A stretch of DNA of 21,627 bases from Tannerellaceae bacterium (lineage in GTDB: Bacteria > Bacteroidota > Bacteroidia > Bacteroidales > Tannerellaceae): the NCBI GenBank assembly GCA_031284275.1, contig JAITAD010000083.1, forward strand, positions 1 to 21,627, read 5' to 3'. Made by a program: the position numbers and the translations under genes. The notes beneath the pieces were generated by a model. It was not told the DNA's origin and ran no database searches. It saw only the letters and a list, made by a program, of their open reading frames with translations. Numbering within the stretch: the stretch's first letter is position 1; each line of letters starts with the position of its first letter. Positions 14,758 to 21,627 of the stretch are shown here, one piece after another.

Positions 14758-17307
14758 ATGGGAACGGTAGATTTACGGGGATTTACAGTGCGGGGACAGG
14801 AAGCGGTACAGCGGGCTGTCGAAGTAGCCGAAGAAAAAGGACAACAGGCGATAGGAAGTGAACATCTGCTTAAAGGTGTCATTTTGGCAGGGGAGAGTGT
14901 CATAAATTACATATTCCAGCAGTTGGGCGTAGACAGTGCGAAGATGAGCGCCGGCGTAGACCGTCGGATAGCGGAAGGTGTGCGTGTGTCGAGCGGCGAC
15001 AAGCCGTACCTCTCGCCGGAAGGCGAAGAAGCGCTCAAAGGGGCAACGGCAGCGGCAGGGGAGATGGAAGACAGGTTCGTCTCGATAGAGCATTTGTTGA
15101 TAGGGTTGTTACGAGCGAAAGGAGCAGGCTCTCAACTGCTCAAAGAGGCGGGCATAACGGAGGCGGGATTGAAAAGCGCCATATCCGCCTTGCGCAAAGG
15201 GAAGCGGGTGACGAGCGCATCGGCTGAAGATACCTATGACGCACTCGGCAAATATGCCGTAGATCTCAACGGGCGTGCACAGGGAGGTAAGCTGGATCCG
15301 GTGATAGGGCGGGATGACGAAATCCGCCGCGTATTGCAAATCCTCAGCAGGCGGACGAAAAACAACCCTATCCTTATCGGGGAACCGGGGGTAGGTAAGA
15401 CAGCCATAGCGGAAGGATTGGCACAGCGTATCGTTCGCGGGGATGTGCCGGAGAACTTGAAATCGAAACGTCTCTTCTCTCTGGACATGGGTGCACTGGT
15501 GGCGGGGGCGAAATACAAAGGGGAGTTTGAGGAACGACTCAAATCGGTGGTGAACGAGGTGACGGCTTCCCATGGGGAGATTATTCTCTTCATCGACGAG
15601 ATACATACACTCGTAGGCGCCGGTAAGGGCGAAGGGGCAATGGATGCGGCCAATATCCTTAAACCGGCGTTGGCGCGCGGAGAGCTGCGGGCTATCGGCG
15701 CAACGACGCTGAAAGAATACCGGAAATATTTTGAGCAGGACAAAGCTTTGGAACGCCGCTTCCAAATCGTGCTGACAGAGGAACCGGATGTGGCGGATTC
15801 GATATCGATACTGCGGGGGCTAAAAGAACGTTATGAGTCGCATCACCGTGTGCATATCAAGGACGATGCCATCATAGCGGCGGTACAACTCTCGGCGCGT
15901 TATATCACAGACCGTTTCCTGCCCGATAAAGCTATCGACCTGATGGATGAGGCGGCTGCGCGGCTGCGGATACAGGTAGACTCCGTGCCGGAGGCTATCG
16001 ACGAAATATCCCGCCGCCTCAAACAGTTGGAAATAGAACGTGAAGCGATCAAACGCGAAGGAGACGGCGGCACCAAGCTGGCTCAACTGGAAGAGGAGAT
16101 AGCCGGCTTGCGTGCGGAAGAGAGTAAGCACATGGAACAGTGGCGGCGCGAAAAGGGATTGGTGGGTAACATCCAACAGTTGCGGGCGGATATCGAGGGT
16201 TTGAAGTTCGAAGCCGAAGGGGCTGAACGGCAGGGGGATTATGGCCGCGTGGCCGAGATACGCTACGGGCGGATCAAGGAAAAAGAGGCGGCTATGGAGA
16301 AGTTGCAGGGTGAGCTGCAAGCTTTGCAGGGGCAGGAGGCGATGATCAAAGAGGTGGTGGAGGCGGAGGATATCGCTGAGGTGGTGTCCCGTTGGACGGG
16401 TATTCCGGTACACAAGATGATGCAAAGCGAACGGGACAAGCTGCTGCATCTCGAAGAAGAGCTGCATCGGCGCGTGATAGGGCAGGAAGAGGCGATAGCA
16501 GCCGTGTCCGACGCCGTGCGCCGCAGCCGTGCAGGGTTGCAGGACCCGCGTCGCCCTATCGGCTCGTTTATTTTTCTGGGGACGACGGGCGTGGGCAAAA
16601 CGGAATTGGCAAAAGCGTTGGCGGCGTATCTCTTCGACGACGAGGGTATGCTGACGCGTATCGATATGAGTGAATATCAGGAGAAGTTCAGCGCTTCGCG
16701 GCTTATCGGCGCCCCTCCGGGTTACGTGGGCTACGACGAAGGAGGGCAATTGACGGAGGCCATCCGGCGGAAGCCTTACTCGGTGGTGCTCTTCGATGAG
16801 ATAGAAAAGGCGCATCCTGACGTGTTCAACGTACTGCTGCAAGTGCTGGACGACGGACGCCTGACGGATAACAAGGGGCGAACGGTGAACTTCAAGAACA
16901 CGATCATCATCATGACGAGTAACATGGACAGGGAGGGGCTGCGACGTACGGTGCGGCCGGAGTTCCTGAACCGCATCGACGAGGTGATTACCTTTGCGCA
17001 ACTGACGACGGAAGAAATAGAACGTATCGTGCGGTTGCAATTGGAAGGGGTGTGCCGTCGGGTGTCGGAAAACGGGATAAAACTGGAGTTTGCGCCTTCG
17101 GCCATAGCATTCATTGCTTCGGAAGGGTATGATCCGCAGTTCGGTGCGCGTCCGGTGAAACGGGTGATACAGCGTCGGGTACTGAACGGATTGTCGAAAG
17201 CGATGCTCTCCGGTGAAGTGTCTTCGGGTGGAACGGTGACGGTAGAGCAAGGGGGCGATGGGCTTGTATTTCTGGAAAACGCAAGCAAAAGGGTTAAGAA
17301 TGATTAA
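14758..17307 (+). CDS. clpB: Protein disaggregase ClpB (Hsp100), with short D2 segment
   Basis: ClpB is a hexameric cytosolic AAA+ machine that works with DnaK to pull proteins out of aggregates. The 849-residue sequence has the N-terminal Clp repeat domain (about 5-145), ring 1 with Walker A GEPGVGKT (208-215) and Walker B D280-E281, and the coiled-coil M domain (about 405-525) that separates ClpB from ClpA/ClpC. Ring 2 follows with Walker A GTTGVGKT (608-615), Walker B D680-E681, pore loop GYVGYDEGG and the [10 protein letters not shown] signature. An oddity: only 10 residues ([10 protein letters not shown]) separate the sensor Asn N722 from R733 of RPEF, against 30 in E. coli ClpB, so a helical segment seems to be missing. 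The start ATG has a weak GAGAG upstream. The coding strand is G-rich, fitting the leading strand. It is divergent from the BspA-like gene. Confidence 0.96.
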   Translation: MGTVDLRGFTVRGQEAVQRAVEVAEEKGQQAIGSEHLLKGVILAGESVINYIFQQLGVDSAKMSAGVDRRIAEGVRVSSGDKPYLSPEGEEALKGATAAAGEMEDRFVSIEHLLIGLLRAKGAGSQLLKEAGITEAGLKSAISALRKGKRVTSASAEDTYDALGKYAVDLNGRAQGGKLDPVIGRDDEIRRVLQILSRRTKNNPILIGEPGVGKTAIAEGLAQRIVRGDVPENLKSKRLFSLDMGALVAGAKYKGEFEERLKSVVNEVTASHGEIILFIDEIHTLVGAGKGEGAMDAANILKPALARGELRAIGATTLKEYRKYFEQDKALERRFQIVLTEEPDVADSISILRGLKERYESHHRVHIKDDAIIAAVQLSARYITDRFLPDKAIDLMDEAAARLRIQVDSVPEAIDEISRRLKQLEIEREAIKREGDGGTKLAQLEEEIAGLRAEESKHMEQWRREKGLVGNIQQLRADIEGLKFEAEGAERQGDYGRVAEIRYGRIKEKEAAMEKLQGELQALQGQEAMIKEVVEAEDIAEVVSRWTGIPVHKMMQSERDKLLHLEEELHRRVIGQEEAIAAVSDAVRRSRAGLQDPRRPIGSFIFLGTTGVGKTELAKALAAYLFDDEGMLTRIDMSEYQEKFSASRLIGAPPGYVGYDEGGQLTEAIRRKPYSVVLFDEIEKAHPDVFNVLLQVLDDGRLTDNKGRTVNFKNTIIIMTSNMDREGLRRTVRPEFLNRIDEVITFAQLTTEEIERIVRLQLEGVCRRVSENGIKLEFAPSAIAFIASEGYDPQFGARPVKRVIQRRVLNGLSKAMLSGEVSSGGTVTVEQGGDGLVFLENASKRVKND

Positions 17308-17311
17308 AATA

Positions 17312-17321
17312 GGGGGGGGGG
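17312..17321 (+). repeat. Run of ten G between clpB and the activator gene
   Basis: Ten consecutive G lie 5 bp after the clpB stop and just upstream of the putative -33 region of the next gene. Homopolymers of this length can slip during replication. Length variation here would change promoter spacing or context but no coding frame. Confidence 0.9.
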
Positions 17322-17323
17322 TA

Positions 17324-17357
17324 TTTAGTAGTGTTTGCGGAAAAAGAATAACCTTTG
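17324..17357 (+). promoter_or_regulatory. Possible promoter of the dehydratase-activator gene
   Basis: AACCTTTGC (17350-17358) is a one-mismatch form of the TAnnTTTG -7 element, and TTTA at 17324-17327 is a weak -33 candidate 22 bp away. Transcription would begin near 17364, giving a leader of about 35 nt before the ATG at 17399. Confidence 0.35.
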
Positions 17358-17398
17358 CGGCATGAATAAGATAAAGGTGTACGTGGCGGAAGGGGCTG

Positions 17399-20300
17399 AT
17401 GGGCGATGATGAGCTGCTGGTGGGGATAGACGCCGGCTCGACGACGGTGAAAGTGGTGGCGCTATCGCCGGAGGGTGAGGCGTTGTATCGCAGTTATCGC
17501 CGTCATAGGGCGGACATAGCGGGGTCGTTGGCGGCAGAGTTAAGGGAGGTTGCGGAACGTTTCCCGTCAATGCAGGCAGGGGTAACGGTGACCGGCTCGG
17601 CAGGGTTGGGGGTGGCGGAACGGCAGGGGGTGCCTTTCGTGCAGGAGGTGGTGGCGTCGATCAAGTCGGCGCGTCGCCGCTTTCCTGCAATGCGGACGCT
17701 GATAGATTTGGGTGGCGAGGATGCGAAGATGGTGTTCTTCGAGGATGGACGTCAGCCGGATATCCGTATGAACGGGAGTTGTGCGGGAGGTACAGGGGCG
17801 TTCATTGACCAGATGGCGGCGCTGATGCACATCACGGTAACGGAACTGGGAGAAAAAGCGTTGTGTTGTGAGCGTATCTATCCCATAGCGTCGCGTTGCG
17901 GGGTGTTTGCTAAGACGGATGTGCAGAACTTGTTGGCACGCAACGTGTCGGTGGCAGATGTGTCGGGGTCTGCGCTTCATGCTGTGGCGTTACAGTGCAT
18001 ATCGACGTTGGCGCGCGGCTATCGGGCAAAGGGGCCGGCGTTGTGTATCGGCGGGCCGCTGACGTTTCTGCCGGCATTGCGGCGTGCGTTTGCGGAGTTG
18101 CTTGGTTTGGATGAGGGTGTGGATGGGTTGTTCGCCCCGGAGGATGGGGTCTTCGTGCCGGCGGAAGGTGCGGCCTTGTCGTTACCGGCAGGCGCTCAAA
18201 AAGTGGGGCTACGGGAATTGGCGGAACGGTTGGCGGAAAATGCTGCGGCACCGGTATCGGCGTCGGGAGGATTGGAGCCGCTCTTCGCCGATGCGGAGGA
18301 CTATGCGCAGTGGTGTGCAGGCCGCAAAGTGCGGGTTTTGCCTTTCCGTATGCCAGTGGCAGGGGAGTCGATGGGATGTTTCTTAGGGGTGGATTCGGGG
18401 TCGACGACAACAAAAGTGGTAGTGATAGACGAAACGGGGACGTTACGTTACACTTACTATGCAGATAACGAGGGGATTCCGTTGCAACATGCGGCGGAGG
18501 GTATAGCGGGTTTTCAACGGTTGGCGGCTGACCAGGGTGCATCGTTCCGTTTCCTGTCTTCGGCGGCGACGGGTTACGGTGAAGACCTGATAAAATCGGC
18601 CTTAGGGTTGGATTACGGCGTGGTGGAGACGATGGCGCACTTGGCGGGAGCACAGTTCATCGATCCGGAAGTGTCGTTCGTATTGGACGTGGGGGGACAG
18701 GATATGAAGAGTATCTTTGCCCGCAGTGGGGTGATATCGCGGGTGGAACTGAACGAGGCTTGTTCGTCGGGGTGCGGGTCGTTCCTGCAAAACTTTGCCT
18801 CGATGTTGGGATTGTCTACGGCGGATTTCGTACATCTGGCCTGTATGGCGCGTAACCCGAACGACTTGGGGACGCGTTGCACGGTGTTCATGAACTCGAA
18901 AGTAAAACAGTCGTTGCGGGAAAATGCGGCTGTGGGGGATATAGCGGCGGGATTGGCCTATTCGGTAGTGAAGAACTGTCTCTTCAAAGTGCTGAAAATC
19001 GGTAACTTGAGGGATTTGGGGGATCATGTAGTCTTGCAGGGTGGAGCGTTCAGGAACGATGCGGTATACCGGGCTTTCGAGCGGCTGTCGGGGAAAACAG
19101 TGTCATCGACAGACCGGCCGGAATTGATGGGTGCGCTGGGAGCGGCGTTGTTTGCCAAAAACGGTTATCGTGCCCCAGGGTGCGCCTCAGCTTTCGATGG
19201 GCGGGAGGCGTTACCGGATTTCTCTTCGGTAGCAGGGGAGGAGATAAACTGTAAAGGTTGTACCAACGGGTGTACGGTGCAACGATTTCGCTTCCCGAAC
19301 GGTAACGTGTGCTTTGCCGGAAACCGTTGCGAACGTGTGTTCCATAACGGGACGGCGGCGGTACAGAAAGGGTATAACGCCTTCGCATGGAAAAACAGGG
19401 TGCTTTTTGATCGGGCTTCGCCTGCGGGGGTATCGGATTCGGCGAAAGGTGGGAAACGTCGGGTACGGATAGGGGTGCCACGGGTGTTGAACATGTATGA
19501 GGAGTTCCCGTTTTGGCATAAACTGCTGACGGAGTGCGGTTTTGATGTGATATTGTCGCCGGAGTCGACGCCTCGTCTGTACCGTTTGGGGGTATCGCAC
19601 ATCGCCTCGGACACGGTATGTTTTCCGGCCAAGTTGGTGCATGGGCATATCCTTGCATTGGAAACGATGGGGGTGGACAGGATATGCTATCCGTTGGTGA
19701 TGAAAGAGATGCCGGGACCGGCGGGGTCGGTGGAGAGTTATAACTGTCCGGTGGTGGCAGGTTACCCTGAGGTGGTGAGGAGCAGCATGGATCCGGAGAC
19801 GGAAGCGGGAATAGTATTGGATAAGCCGGTGATATCGTTCGATTCGCAAGCGGCATTGCGGCGGACGTCATTTGCTTACCTGCGCAGTTTGGGAGTGAAA
19901 AAACGGGTCTTTGTGACGGCTTTTGCGGCAGCGGTGAAAGAGATGTCGGCAGTGCGGCGGCTTTTGTCGGTCGAACAGTTGGAACATTTCGAACGGGTGG
20001 TCGGCTCCGGTCGGCCGGCATTCGTGGTGGCAGGTCGTCCCTATCATGCGGATCCGCTTGTACAGCAACAGGTGGGGCAGATTGTTTCAGACTTGGGGGT
20101 GAATGTGTTTACGGACGACGTGTTTTGCGGTATGGAGGGGGATGGCTTTGCGAAGCTGGACCTCGTTTCGCAATGGGCTTTCCCGAACCGTCCGGTACAG
20201 GCGGCGATGCAGGTGGTGCGTTATCCGGAAAATGTGCAGATGGTGCAACTGAACTCGTTTGGGTGCGGGCCGGACTCGTTTTTCCTGAACGAGACGGCGG

Positions 20301-21627
20301 AAATCCTCAAAGCGGCAGGGAAAAACCATACGGTACTGCGGATAGACGAGATAGCGGCGCCGGGGTCGATACGGCTGCGGCTGCGCTCGCTGGTAGAGTC
20401 GTTGAAGTTCGCCTCACCGCCTGTACAGGGTTTCTACGAAGGTTATGAACGGGTGTACGAGGCGGAGGATGCGGACAAGACGATACTTGTGCCGTGGTTC
20501 TCGGATTTTGCGTCGCCTTTCCTGCCGGCCGTAGCAGCCGTAGCGGGGCTGAAAGTGGTTAACTTGCCGCCGTCGACGGCTGCTTCGGCCGAATGTGGGT
20601 TGAAGTTTGCCCACAATGAGGTGTGTTACCCGCTGACATTGGTGACGGGGGATATCGTCAGGGCGTTACAGTCGGGGGAGTACGATACGCATGAGGTGGT
20701 GGTGGCTATGACGCAGACGGGGGGACAATGTCGGGCGACGAACTACATCGCACAAATCAAAGGGGCATTGAAAACGGCGGGCTTTGCGCATGTACCGGTG
20801 CTGTCGCTCTCGGGAGCGGCGGCGGGAGGGATACATAACGGACAGGCGTTCAGTCTGCCGCTACGCAAGATAGGATTGCTGCTGTTGGAGGTGTTGCTCT
20901 ACGCTGACGGATTGCAGCAGCTTTTCAATGCGACAGTAGTGCGGGAAAAATCGCAAGGGGTGTGCAGGGAGCTGTTCCTGCATTACGTAAACAAGGGGGT
21001 GGAAGCGATCACCGACGGTCGAACAGGGGACATGACGGGACTGCTGCGCGAAGCGGTGGAGGCCTTTAACGGCTTGCCGCTTTCCGACGGGAAATTCACG
21101 CCGGTGGGCTTGGTGGGCGAGATATATGTAAAATATAACAACTTCGCACAGGCGCATATTGCCTCGTGGTTGCGTTCGCAAGGGTTGGAGGCGGTGACGC
21201 CGCCGTTGATGGATTTCTTCCTGCAATATTTTGTAAATGAGGAAGAGAATGTACGCAACGGTCTGGCGAAAAGTGGTCTGAAGAACAGGTTCCTATCGCC
21301 GGCGTTATACCGCTTTGTGTCGTGGCGAATGCGGCGGATAGAACGGGTGATGGAGGGTTTTCGCTTCTATCGCCGTCAGGTGTCGATATTCGTTAAGGCG
21401 GAGTATGCGGCAGAGATATTGTCGTTGGCGAATCAATTCGGAGAGGGCTGGATGATTGCGGCGGAGGTGGCTTGTTATGCGCGTGCGGGAGTGGATCGCG
21501 TGGTATGCCTGCAACCCTTCGGATGCATAGCCAACCACATAGTGGCCAAAGGGATAGAGAAACGCTTGAAACAGGTCTACCCGACAGTGAGCATACTGTA
21601 TCTGGACTTGGACGGAGGAACGTCGGA
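17399..21627 (+). CDS. Giant 2-hydroxyacyl-CoA dehydratase activator-related protein (3' partial)
   Basis: The frame is open from ATG 17399 to the window end (1409 codons). There are two ASKHA ATPase domains of the BadF/BadG/BcrA/BcrD (HgdC) type: DAGSTTVK at 11-18 and VDSGSTTTK from D332. Each keeps the two [4Fe-4S] cysteines of the activator, C128/C167 and C455/C494, both pairs 39 apart as in HgdC. After a cysteine cluster (C618, C621, C625, C638, C644) comes a DUF2229-like region (about 685-870), then an HgdB-like dehydratase-related part with C1066, C1076, C1111 (TQTGGQC), C1370 and C1376 (LQPFGC). Family activators use ATP to inject an electron into a radical dehydratase; this fused form has no settled substrate. 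The end is cut, probably only tens of residues short. GGAAGGGG precedes the ATG; an in-frame TAA at 17372 excludes earlier starts. Confidence 0.9.
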   Translation, partial: MGDDELLVGIDAGSTTVKVVALSPEGEALYRSYRRHRADIAGSLAAELREVAERFPSMQAGVTVTGSAGLGVAERQGVPFVQEVVASIKSARRRFPAMRTLIDLGGEDAKMVFFEDGRQPDIRMNGSCAGGTGAFIDQMAALMHITVTELGEKALCCERIYPIASRCGVFAKTDVQNLLARNVSVADVSGSALHAVALQCISTLARGYRAKGPALCIGGPLTFLPALRRAFAELLGLDEGVDGLFAPEDGVFVPAEGAALSLPAGAQKVGLRELAERLAENAAAPVSASGGLEPLFADAEDYAQWCAGRKVRVLPFRMPVAGESMGCFLGVDSGSTTTKVVVIDETGTLRYTYYADNEGIPLQHAAEGIAGFQRLAADQGASFRFLSSAATGYGEDLIKSALGLDYGVVETMAHLAGAQFIDPEVSFVLDVGGQDMKSIFARSGVISRVELNEACSSGCGSFLQNFASMLGLSTADFVHLACMARNPNDLGTRCTVFMNSKVKQSLRENAAVGDIAAGLAYSVVKNCLFKVLKIGNLRDLGDHVVLQGGAFRNDAVYRAFERLSGKTVSSTDRPELMGALGAALFAKNGYRAPGCASAFDGREALPDFSSVAGEEINCKGCTNGCTVQRFRFPNGNVCFAGNRCERVFHNGTAAVQKGYNAFAWKNRVLFDRASPAGVSDSAKGGKRRVRIGVPRVLNMYEEFPFWHKLLTECGFDVILSPESTPRLYRLGVSHIASDTVCFPAKLVHGHILALETMGVDRICYPLVMKEMPGPAGSVESYNCPVVAGYPEVVRSSMDPETEAGIVLDKPVISFDSQAALRRTSFAYLRSLGVKKRVFVTAFAAAVKEMSAVRRLLSVEQLEHFERVVGSGRPAFVVAGRPYHADPLVQQQVGQIVSDLGVNVFTDDVFCGMEGDGFAKLDLVSQWAFPNRPVQAAMQVVRYPENVQMVQLNSFGCGPDSFFLNETAEILKAAGKNHTVLRIDEIAAPGSIRLRLRSLVESLKFASPPVQGFYEGYERVYEAEDADKTILVPWFSDFASPFLPAVAAVAGLKVVNLPPSTAASAECGLKFAHNEVCYPLTLVTGDIVRALQSGEYDTHEVVVAMTQTGGQCRATNYIAQIKGALKTAGFAHVPVLSLSGAAAGGIHNGQAFSLPLRKIGLLLLEVLLYADGLQQLFNATVVREKSQGVCRELFLHYVNKGVEAITDGRTGDMTGLLREAVEAFNGLPLSDGKFTPVGLVGEIYVKYNNFAQAHIASWLRSQGLEAVTPPLMDFFLQYFVNEEENVRNGLAKSGLKNRFLSPALYRFVSWRMRRIERVMEGFRFYRRQVSIFVKAEYAAEILSLANQFGEGWMIAAEVACYARAGVDRVVCLQPFGCIANHIVAKGIEKRLKQVYPTVSILYLDLDGGTS

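Noticed and set aside
15820..17250. Long open frame (476 codons) on the minus strand antisense to clpB, and a similar one (452 codons) at 1799-3157 antisense to the AddB-like gene
   Set aside because: Both are His/Arg/Gln-rich or composition-driven shadows of well-supported genes with no domain, promoter or ribosome site of their own.
17362..17409. 15-residue leader peptide (ATG at 17362) overlapping the activator start
   Set aside because: The putative transcription start falls at or after this ATG, there is no ribosome site before it, and the peptide has no regulatory features. A frameshift at the gene start is also unlikely because the family N-terminus begins normally after 17399.
1..21627. 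CRISPR arrays, tRNA or rRNA genes, insertion sequences, phage genes
   Set aside because: No direct-repeat spacer arrays, cloverleaf-like segments, transposase motifs or phage structural genes were seen on either strand.

Overview
The window looks like chromosomal DNA of a fairly GC-rich member of the Bacteroidota, most likely Bacteroidales. The evidence is the gene content: T9SS-type C-terminal tails, a BspA-like repeat protein, a short-type alpha-glucan phosphorylase, a tatA-tatC pair without tatB, and a giant double-domain 2-hydroxyacyl-CoA dehydratase activator. In addition, matches to the Bacteroidota -7 promoter element (TAnnTTTG) sit just upstream of most transcription units. I see no rRNA, tRNA, CRISPR array, transposase or phage gene. 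I cannot name a genus.

Layout. On the + strand: the 3' end of an exported protein with a sorting-domain-like tail (2-1339) and an AddB-like PD-(D/E)XK nuclease (1355-4165). It converges on queC (4179-4934, minus). A 283-bp gap (4935-5217) holds a strong hairpin and two minus-strand promoter-like elements. Then on the minus strand: a membrane-anchored coiled-coil protein (5218-6213) and glgP (6284-8860). A single + gene encodes a fumarylacetoacetate-hydrolase-family enzyme (9018-9632). On the minus strand follow an S41 processing protease, tatC and tatA (9714-12345, probably one operon read tatA-tatC-protease) and a secreted BspA-like modular repeat protein (12409-14577). Divergent from this is clpB (14758-17307, +), followed by the giant activator (17399 to the window end, +), which is cut off near its C-terminus.

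Functionally this is mostly housekeeping: DNA end repair, queuosine precursor synthesis, glycogen use, envelope protein export and processing, protein disaggregation, and radical-enzyme activation for anaerobic acyl-CoA chemistry. Two proteins appear to be exported envelope or surface proteins.

The most unusual signals are not ordinary genes. (1) Base composition of the + strand flips from C-rich to G-rich inside the 4935-5217 gap regardless of gene direction, as expected at a replication origin. (2) ClpB lacks about 20 residues between the second-ring sensor Asn and the arginine-finger region. (3) A run of ten G lies next to the promoter region of the giant activator. (4) The same 283-bp gap has the layout of a small-RNA gene. 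I found no clear, wholly new multi-gene system.
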